DNA of 64,000 nucleotides from Marinobacterium sediminicola (GCF_022343685.1 NZ_CP092123.1:2604001-2668000), one strand, 5' to 3'; shown: positions 19,585 through 29,425, numbered from the stretch's first letter. The notes: generated by a model not told the origin, from the letters alone. Translations and numbers: made by a program.

Positions 19585-19992
19585 ATCCTTTGCCTCGTGC
19601 GGATTAACCACGCTACCGCCCGGAGGTTGCCTCGGGCGATCCTCAAAACCCTTCTGTTTTCTCGATGGAAAGTATCCCTACCTTCCTTTTATTCCCTGCC
19701 AGTGACAGGGCCAAAACCGCGCTATGATAACAGCTTTACCCAGTGTCCGTGCCTACGGACAAGGGCAACCATAATACAGATCAAGCCAGAGTTTTAAATA
19801 CCCTGTTTCACCGCTATACCGATGTCGCTCTGATCCACCGGAATACCCTTCTCACCGACCATCTCGTGTCACTGGTCGACCTGATTATTTCGCACAAGCA
19901 GTATTGCTGGCCTGTTCCATTTGGACGAACCATTCGGACGAAGCAGGTGAATCCGCTATACTGGCGGCATCAAATCGTACTATCTGGACATT
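19585..19992. other. Divergent intergenic region between metallo-hydrolase and pyrC
   Basis: About 400 bases with no supported gene. It must hold divergent promoters. I see one candidate for pyrC at 19933-19962 (separate entry) and nothing convincing for the minus strand. Confidence 0.5.
19933..19962 (+). promoter_or_regulatory. Candidate sigma-70 promoter of pyrC
   Basis: TTCGGA (19933-19938) and TATACT (19957-19962) are separated by 18 bases; the -10 matches five of six consensus positions, the -35 is weak. Transcription would start near 19969, leaving a leader of about 24 bases before the ATG. Confidence 0.4.
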
Positions 19993-21033
19993 ATGATGAC
20001 TGAACGCCTGACTATAACCCGACCCGACGACTGGCACCTGCATCTGCGTGATGGCGAGGTGCTGCAGCATGTTGTACCCGCCACTGCCCGCCAGATGGGC
20101 CGCGCCATCGTAATGCCAAACCTCAGACCGCCCGTGACCGATGCCGAGCAGGCTCTGGCCTACCGTGAGCGCATTCTGGCCGAGGTGCCCGAAGGCTGTG
20201 ATTTTGATCCGTTGATGACGCTTTACCTGACGGACAACACGTCGCCGGAGATGATTGCAGCAGCCAAGGCCACCGGCAAAGTGGCAGCCGTAAAGCTGTA
20301 TCCGGCCGGAGCGACCACCAACTCCGATTCAGGTGTCACGGACCTGGGCAAGCTGGATGCGATCTGTGAAGCCCTGGACGAAGCGGGTATGCCGCTGCTG
20401 GTACACGGTGAGGTGACCCACAACCACGTGGATATTTTTGATCGTGAGAAGCAGTTTCTAGATGAGATTCTGACCCCGCTGGCAGGCCGTCACCCGAACA
20501 TGAAGCTGGTGGTTGAACATATCACCACCAGGGATGCAGCCGAGTTCGTCAATGCCCACGGTGACAACGTGGGTGCGACCATCACGGTTCAGCACCTGGC
20601 GTACAACCGTAACCACATGCTGGTCGGCGGTATCCGCCCCCACCTGTTCTGCCTGCCGATTCTGAAGCGCAACGTACACCAGCAGGCGCTGCAGGATGCG
20701 GTTGTCAGCGGCAGCAAGAAGTTCTTCCTGGGTACCGACTCGGCCCCTCACGCCAAAGGCGCCAAGGAAAACGCCTGTGGTTGCGCCGGCTGCTACAGCG
20801 CCTATGCCGCCATTGAGCTGTACGCCGAGATCTTCGAAGACTTGGGCATTCTCGACAAACTGGAAGGCTTTGCCAGCCATTATGGTGCCGACTTCTATGG
20901 CCTGCCGCGTAACACCGATACGGTCACGCTGGTGAAGCAGGAGTGGCAGGTTCCGGCGGAGATGCCGTTTGGCAGTGACATCATCGTGCCGCTGCGCGCC
21001 GGTGAAACGCTGCGCTGGAAGCTGGAAGGCTGA
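19993..21033 (+). CDS. pyrC: Dihydroorotase
   Basis: 346 residues, matching the class II (E. coli PyrC-type) dihydroorotase length. [10 protein letters not shown] contains the first two metal-binding His residues, [17 protein letters not shown] follows the carboxylated Lys, HGEVTH supplies a third His, and [16 protein letters not shown] carries the catalytic Asp. It closes carbamoyl-aspartate to dihydroorotate in pyrimidine synthesis, in the cytoplasm. Two ATGs stand in tandem (19993 and 19996). A strong terminator follows. Confidence 0.96.
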   Translation: MMTERLTITRPDDWHLHLRDGEVLQHVVPATARQMGRAIVMPNLRPPVTDAEQALAYRERILAEVPEGCDFDPLMTLYLTDNTSPEMIAAAKATGKVAAVKLYPAGATTNSDSGVTDLGKLDAICEALDEAGMPLLVHGEVTHNHVDIFDREKQFLDEILTPLAGRHPNMKLVVEHITTRDAAEFVNAHGDNVGATITVQHLAYNRNHMLVGGIRPHLFCLPILKRNVHQQALQDAVVSGSKKFFLGTDSAPHAKGAKENACGCAGCYSAYAAIELYAEIFEDLGILDKLEGFASHYGADFYGLPRNTDTVTLVKQEWQVPAEMPFGSDIIVPLRAGETLRWKLEG

Positions 21034-21048
21034 TCATCCAAACGCAAG

Positions 21049-21073
21049 AAAGGCGCCCCAGGGCGCCTTTTTC
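21049..21073 (+). terminator. Rho-independent terminator after pyrC
   Basis: AAAGGCGCC - CCAG - GGCGCCTTT, a perfect 9-bp stem with a 4-base loop, followed by TTTTT on the plus strand. dps converges from the other side and may use it in reverse with a poorer T-run. Confidence 0.85.
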
Positions 21074-21095
21074 ATATCCATCGAAGCATCCTGGC

Positions 21096-21566
21096 TTATC
21101 CCATCCAGGCGCTGAACATCCACACGGTTTTCTCCTGCTGGGTGATGTAGTCACTCATCAGCGTCGCGGTACCCTCGTCGTCCGCATCACCCGCCAGTTC
21201 CATGATCTCACGCTGCATACCGATCAGTGTTTTGTAGCCATCCAGCAAACCCTGCACACAGGCCTTGCCTTCATGCACATCCTTTGCCTCTCGAATGGAG
21301 CTGTATTCCAGATAGTCACTGAAGGCATGAACCGGCTGCTGACTCAGAGTCAGGATACGCTCGGCGATTTCGTCCACTTTCAACAGCAGATCGTTGTACT
21401 GTTCCTCGAACTTGACATGTAACTCGAAGAACTCGGGGCCGCGCACATTCCAGTGATAACCGCGCACGTTCATGTAGAAGATCTGGTAGTTGGCGAGCAG
21501 CTCGTTCAGGCGCTTTGCCAGCTGTGTGGATTTTTCCGTATCCAAACCGATGCGATTGGTCTGCAT
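21096..21566 (-). CDS. dps: Dps-family DNA-binding ferritin-like protein
   Basis: 156 residues. NVRGYHWNVRGPEFFELHVKF followed by VDEIAERI is the Dps ferroxidase-site signature at the dimer interface. YLEYSSIREAKDVHEG and the C-terminal helix QQEKTVWMFSAWMG also match. Dps dodecamers store iron using peroxide and protect DNA in stationary phase. It is divergent from ahpC, another peroxide-defence gene, across 239 bases, suggesting shared control (for example OxyR); I could not find a convincing OxyR box. Confidence 0.93.
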   Translation of the reverse strand: MQTNRIGLDTEKSTQLAKRLNELLANYQIFYMNVRGYHWNVRGPEFFELHVKFEEQYNDLLLKVDEIAERILTLSQQPVHAFSDYLEYSSIREAKDVHEGKACVQGLLDGYKTLIGMQREIMELAGDADDEGTATLMSDYITQQEKTVWMFSAWMG

Positions 21567-21691
21567 GTGTTGCCTCCTACGTTGTGGCCCAATTCAGCCT
21601 TCAGCTTAGTTCAGACCACAGCGTCGATTCCAAGTGAATCCTCCTATCAACGTCATAAAGGCTTTCTATTATTGTTCAGGCGGGACATTCA

Positions 21692-21719
21692 TTGACTAAA
21701 TCTATCAAATTATTAGGTT
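21692..21719 (+). promoter_or_regulatory. Weak candidate promoter of ahpC
   Basis: TTGACT (21692-21697), 16 bases, then TAGGTT (21714-21719). The -35 is good and the -10 poor, as would be expected for an activator-dependent promoter. Offered only as the best match in the dps-ahpC gap. Confidence 0.3.
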
Positions 21720-21805
21720 TAATTAATTTCATGACTTTCAGCGCCAGCGCTAGTATGGGTCCTGTTTTCAAGCGTTCCACTCAATCGAGTTCAGGAGAAA
21801 TCACA

Positions 21806-22369
21806 ATGGGTATCGTTAACACCGAGATTAAACCGTTCAAAGCAACTGCGTTCAAACAGGGTGAGTTCGTTGAAATCACCGAAGCAGACGTGAAAGGCAA
21901 GTGGGCTGTCTTCTTCTTCTACCCGGCCGACTTTACTTTTGTTTGCCCGACCGAGCTGGGTGACCTGGCTGACAAGTACGAAGAGCTGCAGAAGCTGGGC
22001 GTTGAAGTCTTCTCCGTGTCCACCGACACGCACTTCACCCACAAGGCATGGCACGATACGTCCGACACCATCGGCAAGATCAACTACTACATGGTTGGCG
22101 ACCAGACCGGCACCATCACCAACAACTTCGGTGTGATGCGTGAAGGCCTGGGCCTGGCAGACCGCGCGACTTTCCTGATCGATCCGGAAGGCATCATCCA
22201 GGCGGTTGAGATCACGGCCGAAGGTATTGGCCGTGACGCTGACGACCTGATGCGCAAGGTGAAAGCCGCTCAGTACGTGGCCTCTCACCCGGGTGAAGTG
22301 TGCCCGGCGAAGTGGAAAGAAGGCGAAGCCACTCTGGCACCGTCTCTGGATCTGGTTGGCAAGATCTAA
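21806..22369 (+). CDS. ahpC: Alkyl hydroperoxide reductase subunit C (peroxiredoxin)
   Basis: 187 residues from the ATG at 21806, the same length as E. coli AhpC. An AGGAGA site sits at 21793-21798, so the in-frame upstream extension is rejected. The peroxidatic Cys is in [12 protein letters not shown] (residue about 47) and the resolving Cys in [10 protein letters not shown] (about 166). It reduces H2O2 and organic peroxides. Its normal electron donor AhpF is encoded just downstream but is a heavily deleted remnant, so this AhpC would need another reductase. Confidence 0.95.
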   Translation: MGIVNTEIKPFKATAFKQGEFVEITEADVKGKWAVFFFYPADFTFVCPTELGDLADKYEELQKLGVEVFSVSTDTHFTHKAWHDTSDTIGKINYYMVGDQTGTITNNFGVMREGLGLADRATFLIDPEGIIQAVEITAEGIGRDADDLMRKVKAAQYVASHPGEVCPAKWKEGEATLAPSLDLVGKI

Positions 22370-23033
22370 GACCCGATTCACCCCGCCGGCGACGCCCGCA
22401 GCAAGCCGAGCCTGGCCATTGCCAGAACCGGTGAAGCTGCGCGCGTCAGTTTTGCCGGTGTCCCCATGGGCCACGAATTCACCTCGCTGGTACTGGCCCT
22501 GTTGCAGGCCGGTGGCCACCCGTCCAAGGCCGATGCCGAGCTGCAGGAGCAGCACGTCAAGGACGTACGAGGTTGAGGTCATCACCGAGCAGTCCGCAGC
22601 CAAACTGAGGAAAGGCGAGCTGATCGAATTGGAGCTGGACACCCTGCGCGCCGACGATGTACTGGTGAAGAAGGCCGAGTCCCTGCCCAACGTGACCATC
22701 ATCAAGCAGGCGATGACCACTGAAGTGCTGGGCGACGGCAACAAGGTGATCGGACTGAAGTACAAGGATCGCCGTACCGACGAGACACACGTACTGGACG
22801 TGGCCGGTATCTTCGTTCAGATCGGTCTGGTGCCGAACAGCGAATGGCTCAAGGACACGCTGGAACTGACCGAGCGCGGCGAGATCGTCATCGACGGCCA
22901 CGGCGCCACCTCCATGCCGGGTGTATTTGCCGCCGGCGACGTGACCCACACGCCGTACAAGCAGATCATCATTTCGATGGGGTCAGGCGCGACCGCCGCG
23001 CTGGGTGCGTTCGATCACCTGATCCGCAACTGA
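22370..23033 (+). pseudogene. ahpF: ahpF remnant (alkyl hydroperoxide reductase subunit F), three pieces
   Basis: Directly after the ahpC stop, in the same frame, comes [20 protein letters not shown] then [20 protein letters not shown], matching the AhpF N-terminal region from about residue 55 on, and ending in TGA at 22576. From 22566 the next frame gives [14 protein letters not shown] (AhpF FAD-domain region). It joins without a gap to [17 protein letters not shown] and continues with TTEVLGDG and [16 protein letters not shown] to the usual C-terminus. About 50 N-terminal residues, the thioredoxin-like domain, the FAD dinucleotide fold and the CPHC redox site are absent. No start codon is evident. 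What remains is well conserved, so the loss is recent, or it is an assembly artefact. Confidence 0.85.
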
Positions 23034-23065
23034 TTCAACTCTCTCTTCATCGACACGCTGATTTT

Positions 23066-23090
23066 GCCGCCCTTCGGGGCGGTTTTTTTA
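23066..23090 (+). terminator. Rho-independent terminator after the ahpC/ahpF remnant
   Basis: CCGCCC - TTCG - GGGCGG with a seven-T run after it; a classic UUCG-capped terminator. The convergent PH-domain gene ends inside its T-run. Confidence 0.9.
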
Positions 23091-23639
23091 TGTCTTCGTC
23101 CGGTTGCGACGTGCCAGCACACAGCGGTCGATCTTGTCTCTGACCTCATCAGGCCGACGAACAAAGTCAAAGCGAATGTGGTTATTGCCGCGACCGGCCA
23201 CGATCAGGCTGGCATGGCCGAACAGACGTCCGAACAGGCTCTGCTCCAGAGAGACACCGTCGATACTGAGCAGGTAGAGCTGATCAACCCTGCGCCCCAG
23301 TACTCCGCTGTGCGCGAGCACCCGTTGGCCGGTCAGCCGATAGCGACGGCTCACTTCGGTCACCAGTTGGCGCAAGGCACTCAGGCCGATCCAAAGCGCC
23401 ACCAGCCCCAGCGCAGCCGCGATCCAGCTGGCCGGAATACCGGCTCCTTCCCACAGGAAGCGAGTTGCCAGCTTGCGATACTCGGTGACCAGCCACCAGC
23501 TGTCCCAGAACGGCACTGGCGCCATTACACGCCAGCCCAGCCAGCCTATTGCCAGCGCAATGGTCAGGTCCCTCAGGCCTGCGCCCAGCGCCAGCGGCGA
23601 GCGTTTGATTTCAAGCAGCACTTTTTCGGTTGGCAACAT
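23088..23639 (-). CDS. PH-domain (bPH2/YdbS-like) membrane protein
   Basis: About 183 residues. Two hydrophobic segments (LTIALAIGWLGWRVMA and WIAAALGLVALWIGL) are followed by a bacterial PH domain with YRLTGQRVLAHSGVLGRRVD, QLYLLSIDGVSLEQS and GRLFGHASLIVAGRG, the last being the typical GNI-like turn. Function in bacteria is unclear; YdbS-type proteins are membrane-associated. I chose the ATG at 23639 because AAGGA precedes it; an in-frame ATG at 23666 lacks a ribosome site. Confidence 0.75.
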   Translation of the reverse strand: MLPTEKVLLEIKRSPLALGAGLRDLTIALAIGWLGWRVMAPVPFWDSWWLVTEYRKLATRFLWEGAGIPASWIAAALGLVALWIGLSALRQLVTEVSRRYRLTGQRVLAHSGVLGRRVDQLYLLSIDGVSLEQSLFGRLFGHASLIVAGRGNNHIRFDFVRRPDEVRDKIDRCVLARRNRTKT

Positions 23640-23716
23640 GGGTGAATCCTTCACAGCCCCCTTCATCTGACGGAGCGATCACCCCATGATCGCCCTAAGG
23701 GTTTATTCAAAAAATG

Positions 23717-24745
23717 TCAGTTACCCAGCATGATGGCAACCCAGCGGGTCGACGGGTTCTGTTCCAGTGCAATCTTGGCAATCATGGTCAGCGGGATCGA
23801 CAGGAACATACCGGCAGGGCCAAACAGCCATCCCCACACCATCAAGGACAGGAACACGACCAGTGGCGAAAGCCCCAGTCCCGACCCCATGTAGCGCGGC
23901 TCAAGCACGTTGCCCATCAACACGTTAACCGCGATATAGCCGGCCGCGACCAGCGCCGCATCGCCAAGGCCCAGCTGTACGACCGAGAGCAGAATGGCGG
24001 GTACGGCAGCAATGATCGAACCCACATTGGGGATGAAGTTCATCAGCGCGGCGACCAGCCCCCACAGAGGCGCAAAGTCCACACCGAGAATCCATAGCCA
24101 CAGGGTGATCAGGCAGCCAGTCGCCAGACTGACCGTGGTTTTGATGACTAGATATTTGTTGACCTTGCGTACGAAATCACCGGCCTGATTCAACGAATGC
24201 TCGGCATTGGGGAGTGCCTTGTGCAGTTTGTCACCCAACAGGGTGGCTTCCAGCAGCAGGAAGATCACTACGAACACGATCAGCATGAGATCGGTCAGCA
24301 GCCCGCCCAGATTGGTCAGCGCATTGCCCGCCAACCGCATCACCGAGCCGGGGTTGAAGTGGTTGAGGAGCTGTTCACGGGTGACGGGCAAACCCAGCCG
24401 CTCCAGATAAGGCAGCAGCTTGACCGCCTCATCCTGCAGCCTCGCCTGATAAGTCGGCAGTCTCAGGGTAAAGGTGTCGATGGCCGACCCGACAAAGAGC
24501 ACCAGCACCCAGCTGAAGATCATCAAGACAAACACCAGCAGCATGATCGCCAGCCAGGGCGGGACCCGATGGGAGGTCATCCACGCCAGCGGCGGTGCGC
24601 AGATGATGGCGATAAAGACCGCCAGCAGCATGGGCACCACCACCGCCTCGGCGATTTTGAGCGCTCCCAGAATGACCACCAGCGACGCCAGTCCGAGCAG
24701 CCATTTGAAACCGGTTGAAAAACTTACGGGGTTGGACTCGGACAT
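23717..24745 (-). CDS. AI-2E family transporter (PerM-like)
   Basis: About 342 residues with eight hydrophobic segments in the family's order: two near the N-terminus (LLGLASLVVILGALKIAEAV and VVPMLLAVFIAIIC), a soluble loop, and the C-terminal block with FIPNVGSIIAAVPAILLSVVQ and VLEPRYMGSGLGLSPLVVF, the family signature. Members include TqsA (AI-2 export) and PerM; substrates of most are unknown. The ATG at 24745 has AAGGAG seven bases upstream and is preferred to longer in-frame starts. Confidence 0.88.
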   Translation of the reverse strand: MSESNPVSFSTGFKWLLGLASLVVILGALKIAEAVVVPMLLAVFIAIICAPPLAWMTSHRVPPWLAIMLLVFVLMIFSWVLVLFVGSAIDTFTLRLPTYQARLQDEAVKLLPYLERLGLPVTREQLLNHFNPGSVMRLAGNALTNLGGLLTDLMLIVFVVIFLLLEATLLGDKLHKALPNAEHSLNQAGDFVRKVNKYLVIKTTVSLATGCLITLWLWILGVDFAPLWGLVAALMNFIPNVGSIIAAVPAILLSVVQLGLGDAALVAAGYIAVNVLMGNVLEPRYMGSGLGLSPLVVFLSLMVWGWLFGPAGMFLSIPLTMIAKIALEQNPSTRWVAIMLGN

Positions 24746-24788
24746 GGACGCTCCTTGTGATCCAGTCATTATCAAACAGGGTTGTACA

Positions 24789-25187
24789 TCATGTGTCGGC
24801 CTTGAAATGTACCTCGAGGCTGGCCTTTTGCTCATCGGTCAGGCTCATGGCTCGCCCATTGGCAAAATCATACCGTACCATGAATGCCTTGCCTCGGGCT
24901 GCGAGCTTGTCACCCTGCCAGGCTTCCTGCAATACGGTGAACGAACTGTTGCCTATCTTGCAGACAAAGGTACGCACTTCGACATTGCGTCCATAGAACA
25001 GCTCAGCCAGGTAATCCACCTCGATGCGCGCCATGATCAACTGCCATTTTTTCATATCGAGATCAGGGGTAAAGATCCGGAAGAGTTCGTTACGCGCCGC
25101 CTCGAACCACTGAGGAACACGGGTGTTGTTGATATGCCCCAGCCCATCGGTATCGTAAAACGCCGGGGAAATCATGGTGGAAAACAT
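24789..25187 (-). CDS. Acyl-CoA thioesterase, 4HBT hotdog family
   Basis: 132 residues. The active-site motif appears as YDTDGLGHINNTRVPQWFEA (Asp/His of the 4-hydroxybenzoyl-CoA thioesterase group), followed by the hotdog beta strands (IEVDYLAELFYGRNVEVRT). It would hydrolyse an acyl-CoA in the cytoplasm; substrate unknown. It stands alone between the AI-2E transporter gene and gspB. Confidence 0.85.
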   Translation of the reverse strand: MFSTMISPAFYDTDGLGHINNTRVPQWFEAARNELFRIFTPDLDMKKWQLIMARIEVDYLAELFYGRNVEVRTFVCKIGNSSFTVLQEAWQGDKLAARGKAFMVRYDFANGRAMSLTDEQKASLEVHFKADT

Positions 25188-25267
25188 ACGGATACTACCT
25201 GTCTCTGAAATCAGGCGCGGAGTATACCAGCCTCAGATGACATCTGATCTAGCCGCTGATGCCGTTT

Positions 25268-25939
25268 TCAAAGCGCGGGAACCTTGAAGCGGGTTTGCCG
25301 AAACTGCAGCACGACACCACGCGGAATGATCGCCTCAATCCTCAGTCCTGGACGAACAAAATCCCCCTCCCTCAAGACCCTGCCATCATACTTGACCAGC
25401 CTTGAACCGGGTTCGTCCGAATAGATATGCACCGTAAAGCGAATCTCCTGAAGCTCGCGCTGCTGATCGACCGGTAACTGGCGCAAATAAGGCAGGTCCG
25501 CGTAGGGTCCGGGGTCGGACGCTGCAGGGGGCGATTCAACAGATGCCGCCGCTGTCGGCGGTCCTGAGGGGGCAGTATCGGGACTCTCCGCACGTGCCGG
25601 AGCCTCCGCTCGACGGGGAGCGGCGGTGACCGCGGGCGTGCGGATGGCGATCTTTACACCGCTCAAGTCAGGCTCGTCCTGCGCGGCCGCTACCGGTTCA
25701 GTCTTCGCTGCCGCAGGCTGAACCCTGTCAACCGAGTCCTCCGGTTGCTGCACGGGCGTGCGCCAGAACCAGTACAGCAGCAGCCCAAGCAACAGAATGA
25801 GCAGAACAAGACCCGGCGACCAGCCACGTCGGCGCTGCGTCACCTCAAGCGGTGCCGGTTCGGAGGCAGGCTCTGGTGTTCCCTGAGCAGCCTTGCGCTG
25901 CTCGGAAGAGGCTTTGAGAGCATCATGAATATAGGACAT
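25268..25939 (-). CDS. gspB: Type II secretion accessory protein GspB
   Basis: 223 residues. MSYIHDALKASSEQRKAAQG is the GspB/ExeB N-terminal signature. One transmembrane helix at about 39-60 (LVLLILLLGLLLYWFW) is followed by a Pro/Ala-rich periplasmic linker and a C-terminal GspB domain (IRFTVHIYSDEPGSRLVKYD to the end). With GspA it spans the inner membrane and helps insert the secretin through peptidoglycan. It lies 9 bases after gspA and some 25 kb from the main gsp operon. Confidence 0.9.
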   Translation of the reverse strand: MSYIHDALKASSEQRKAAQGTPEPASEPAPLEVTQRRRGWSPGLVLLILLLGLLLYWFWRTPVQQPEDSVDRVQPAAAKTEPVAAAQDEPDLSGVKIAIRTPAVTAAPRRAEAPARAESPDTAPSGPPTAAASVESPPAASDPGPYADLPYLRQLPVDQQRELQEIRFTVHIYSDEPGSRLVKYDGRVLREGDFVRPGLRIEAIIPRGVVLQFRQTRFKVPAL

Positions 25940-25948
25940 GAACGCCTC

Positions 25949-27769
25949 CTAGCTGCGCAGTCTTGGCAGCTCGGCCAGCACCAGGCTGTTAAGCTGAATC
26001 AGCGTCAAGGGACCCGCCACACCATCCACTTCCAGCCCTTGCTGCTGCTGAAATGCCTTTACTCGCAGATAGAGTTCGGCGTCATAGCGGGACTTCAAAG
26101 GGGCATCAGCACGTCCATCCAGCTGCAGGCTGAGCTGCTGGTTGAGCCAGGCCACCTCGTCCCCTCTGGCACCGGGCCAGAGCGGTTGATGGTATCCGGG
26201 GGGATACTGCCAGAGCAGTGTGAACTGTCCGCCCCACAGTGACTGCAGCAGGCTTCGTGACACCCTGCGAACTTCGGTGTTGACGCGCAACTGTGCCTCA
26301 TCCTGTGTCAGCGACATCAGCAGGGCCGCATAGGTGTGCTGCTGGTACTTCAGCGTAACGACAGCCGGACGATCCAGCCGTTCCAGCAACTGCAGCTCCC
26401 CTTCCAGCGTCAGGCAGCCCAGCCTCTGACGCTCGGCGAAATCACAGACGACTGGCTCTTTTCGCGGGTCATAGTCGAACTGCCAACGCTGAAACAAGCC
26501 CCTGAACGCCTGCACCTGTGCCAGATCCGGATCATCCGGTGGAGTCCAGAGCCGCATATCCTCCCAGCTTTGGACCTGTTCCAGCGGCTGCGCTGCGGCA
26601 AGATTGCCCTCAAGCGTTTCTGCAGCGACCGGGATCAGAGCTGGCTGACTAACGGCCACTCTCGTTTCCGGTTCGTCGTCAGGTTCATCCTCCTGAGGCA
26701 CGACATCAGCCGGTTGATGATTGGCCACTTTCTCCCAGGGAAAAAGCTGTGCTCTCATCGCCAGGCGCTCCGCGTCTGTCATCTTTGTTATCACTTCCGC
26801 GTCCTGCTCCAGGGGTTGCCACTCCCACTGGCCTGAAACCACCATCGAGGCCGCAAGCCCCGCGCCCCATCCCAAGAGCCCGACCAGCGACGCGATCAAC
26901 AGCCATAAGTACAGCGGGCGACGTCCACTGGCGGCAACCGGCATCGGCTCGACATTCCCCAGCACCTCACGGGCAGCCTTTTCCAGCGTCTCTACGCTGA
27001 CTTCATTGCGGGTCTGCACATAGGTCCCCAAAAGTGCGCGGTCACAGATCTGGTTGATGATGCGCGGCAGGCCCGAAGACAGGCGATAGAGGTATTTGAG
27101 CGTTGCCGGAGGAAACACGGGGCGACTCAAGCCGGCGATCTGCAACCGGTGGTGAATGTAGTGCGGCAGATCGGCCTCGGCCAGAGGCCCCAGGTGGAAG
27201 CGGGCACTGATCCGCTGAGACAACTGGCGCAGATCGTCCTGCGCCAGTCGCTGAAGCAGCTCGGGTTGTCCCAGCAGCACAACCTTGAGCAGCTTGGCAT
27301 CACTGGTTTCAAGGTTGGTCAGCAGACGCAGTTGCTCCAGAGATTCAAACGGGAGTTGCTGCCCCTCATCAATAATGAGCAATGTATTCCGACCACAGGC
27401 GTGCTGCTGGAGCAGATACCGATAAATACAGTCGCACAGGGATTTCATCGACAAGGGGCGCTCAGGATCAGGCGTCAGGCGCAGTTCGTCACACACCGCC
27501 TGCAACAGTTCCACCGGCTGAAGGTGAGGATTTAAAATGAGCGCAAAGTCCGTCGTGTCGGGCAGTTGCTCAATCAGGCGCCGTGACAAGGTCGTCTTGC
27601 CGGTACCCACCTCCCCCGTCAGCAGAATGAAGCCGCCATCGGCATCAATACCGTACAGCAGGTGAGACAAGGCCTCTTCATGCTGCTCACTCATGTAGAG
27701 ATAGCGCGGATTGGGCGCGATTGAAAAAGGCGGCTCGCGCAGACCAAAATATTCACAGTACATATACAT
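25949..27769 (-). CDS. gspA: Type II secretion ATPase GspA (ExeA-like)
   Basis: 606 residues. An AAA ATPase domain (about 1-270) starts YFGLREPPFSIAPNPRYLYM and has Walker A GEVGTGKTTLSR and Walker B LLIIDEGQQL. A transmembrane helix follows at about 285-310 and an acidic linker. The C-terminal peptidoglycan-binding domain (about 530-600) shows LWPGARGDEVAWLNQQL and GLEVDGVAGPLTLIQLN. GspA/GspB form an ATP-dependent complex that lets the GspD secretin assemble through the cell wall. Divergently transcribed from the VpsR-like regulator gene. Confidence 0.93.
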   Translation of the reverse strand: MYMYCEYFGLREPPFSIAPNPRYLYMSEQHEEALSHLLYGIDADGGFILLTGEVGTGKTTLSRRLIEQLPDTTDFALILNPHLQPVELLQAVCDELRLTPDPERPLSMKSLCDCIYRYLLQQHACGRNTLLIIDEGQQLPFESLEQLRLLTNLETSDAKLLKVVLLGQPELLQRLAQDDLRQLSQRISARFHLGPLAEADLPHYIHHRLQIAGLSRPVFPPATLKYLYRLSSGLPRIINQICDRALLGTYVQTRNEVSVETLEKAAREVLGNVEPMPVAASGRRPLYLWLLIASLVGLLGWGAGLAASMVVSGQWEWQPLEQDAEVITKMTDAERLAMRAQLFPWEKVANHQPADVVPQEDEPDDEPETRVAVSQPALIPVAAETLEGNLAAAQPLEQVQSWEDMRLWTPPDDPDLAQVQAFRGLFQRWQFDYDPRKEPVVCDFAERQRLGCLTLEGELQLLERLDRPAVVTLKYQQHTYAALLMSLTQDEAQLRVNTEVRRVSRSLLQSLWGGQFTLLWQYPPGYHQPLWPGARGDEVAWLNQQLSLQLDGRADAPLKSRYDAELYLRVKAFQQQQGLEVDGVAGPLTLIQLNSLVLAELPRLRS

Positions 27770-27988
27770 GCCCGCCTGTTGGCTGCCAACCTGGATTAAC
27801 TATAGTGGCTTTTTTTCAGGACGGAGGGAGGATTCAGCTGTAATAAACATGAATCAACATGAATATGATGCAGGCATTCAAACATTTGGTTGATTATTAA
27901 TACAGCCATACTCTGCCAAGAGTGACTACAATTTTTAATAGTCTAGTCCAAGCTCTGAACTGGGTTGTAAACCAGCAAGGTGACGCAG

Positions 27989-29404
27989 ATGAATACTCAC
28001 GACACCAAGGAGAGAAAATATCCAGAGACGGAACGCCCCCTCATACTGATCGACCTGTCAAGTCGACCTCACCCTGAATTGTCACCCGCCAGTTTGCAGG
28101 GCTGGCGCTTGTATAAAACCGAAAGCCTGTCGGAAGCGGAAAGCCTGCTTCAAGCGGAACCGTTTATCGTCGGGCTGGCCTGCTTCGACTGGAGCGAAAG
28201 GTCGAACAATGAAGCCTTGATTCATTTTTTCCAGCAACATCACCAGATTGCCTGGATAGCCGCTATCTGGCCTGAGCAGCTTCAGGACGTCAGCCTGCGC
28301 CGAATGCTGTTCGAAAATTTTTACGATTACTGCTCTTTGCCCCTCGGGAACAACATTGACCATCTGGCGATCATCCTCGGGCATGCCTATGGTCTTTACC
28401 ACCTGCAACATCTGGAAAGCCGCAAGCTCGACGATGACAACCCCTTCGAAATGGTCGGCTCAAGCCCACAGATGCTGGATATCTTCGAGCAGATCCGAAA
28501 GGTGGCTCAAACAGATGCCACTGTACTGATTACGGGCGAGAGTGGTACCGGCAAGGAGCTGATCGCGCGCGCGATCCATCAGCGCTCGAACCGTCAGGAG
28601 CATCCCTTTATCGCCGTCAACTGCGGTGCCTTGCCGGAAAGCCTGATTCAGTCAGAGCTTTTCGGCTATGAAAAAGGCGCCTTTACCGGCGCCAGCCAGC
28701 GCCGGTTAGGCCGCATTGAGGCGGCTCATCAAGGTTCGTTGTTTCTGGATGAAGTCGGCGACCTTGCTGCCAACCTGCAGGCCCATTTGCTGCGTTTCCT
28801 GCAGGAGGGCACCATCGAACGCTTGGGCTCCAATCAAAGCCTTGAAATTGATACCCGGGTAATCGCCGCCACCAATATCGACCTGGAAAAGGCGGTCAAG
28901 GAGGGGCGCTTCCGAGAGGATCTCTTCTATCGACTCAGCGTACTCAATATCAAGGTGCCGCCACTGCGTGACCGCGGCGAAGACAAGGAACTGTTGGCCC
29001 GATTCTTTTTCAACAAGTTCGCCAGCGATCAGAAGGGTCAGCTGAAAGGTTTTACTCAGGAAGCGATCGACGCCATCAACCGTCACGCCTGGCCGGGCAA
29101 CGTGCGTGAGATGATCAACCGAGTCCGTCGCGGCATGATCATGAGCGATAACCAGATGATCACGCCGCAGGACCTGAATCTGGAAAGCAGCATGCTGCTC
29201 CCTCAAGCCGCCTCTCAGGAAGCACTTAAAACACTGGAAGAAGCCCGTGCTGAGGCCGAACGAGTAGTGATTGAGCACACCCTGTCCCAGTGCCATCACA
29301 ACGTTTCCAAGGCAGCCAAGGTACTCGAAGTTTCACGCGTGACGCTCTATCGAATGATGGAGAAACATCACCTGCAACATCATAAGGAATCCCCACAACA
29401 CTGA
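27989..29404 (+). CDS. VpsR-like sigma-54 interaction regulator with a degenerate receiver
   Basis: About 471 residues. Residues 1-140 resemble a receiver domain without a clear phosphorylation site. An AAA+ sigma-54 activator domain (about 150-385) has [15 protein letters not shown] (Walker A), [17 protein letters not shown] with an intact GAFTGA loop, and [11 protein letters not shown] (Walker B). The C-terminal Fis-type helix-turn-helix reads [20 protein letters not shown]. It resembles VpsR of Vibrio, a c-di-GMP-responsive activator of biofilm genes. The ATG at 27989 has AAGGTG upstream. The intact GAFTGA suggests genuine sigma-54 activation; the -24/-12 promoters in front of both adhesin genes are natural targets (inference). 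Confidence 0.85.
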   Translation: MNTHDTKERKYPETERPLILIDLSSRPHPELSPASLQGWRLYKTESLSEAESLLQAEPFIVGLACFDWSERSNNEALIHFFQQHHQIAWIAAIWPEQLQDVSLRRMLFENFYDYCSLPLGNNIDHLAIILGHAYGLYHLQHLESRKLDDDNPFEMVGSSPQMLDIFEQIRKVAQTDATVLITGESGTGKELIARAIHQRSNRQEHPFIAVNCGALPESLIQSELFGYEKGAFTGASQRRLGRIEAAHQGSLFLDEVGDLAANLQAHLLRFLQEGTIERLGSNQSLEIDTRVIAATNIDLEKAVKEGRFREDLFYRLSVLNIKVPPLRDRGEDKELLARFFFNKFASDQKGQLKGFTQEAIDAINRHAWPGNVREMINRVRRGMIMSDNQMITPQDLNLESSMLLPQAASQEALKTLEEARAEAERVVIEHTLSQCHHNVSKAAKVLEVSRVTLYRMMEKHHLQHHKESPQH

Positions 29405-29425
29405 GACTGAGCGCCCCCCTCAGTC
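29405..29425 (+). terminator. Weak terminator-like hairpin after the regulator gene
   Basis: GACTGAG - CGCCCCC - CTCAGTC directly after the stop codon, without a T-run. Confidence 0.35.

Noticed and set aside
21567-21805. OxyR site in the dps-ahpC gap
   Set aside because: Several CTAT and ATAG fragments occur, but none fall in the four-element spacing of an OxyR site.
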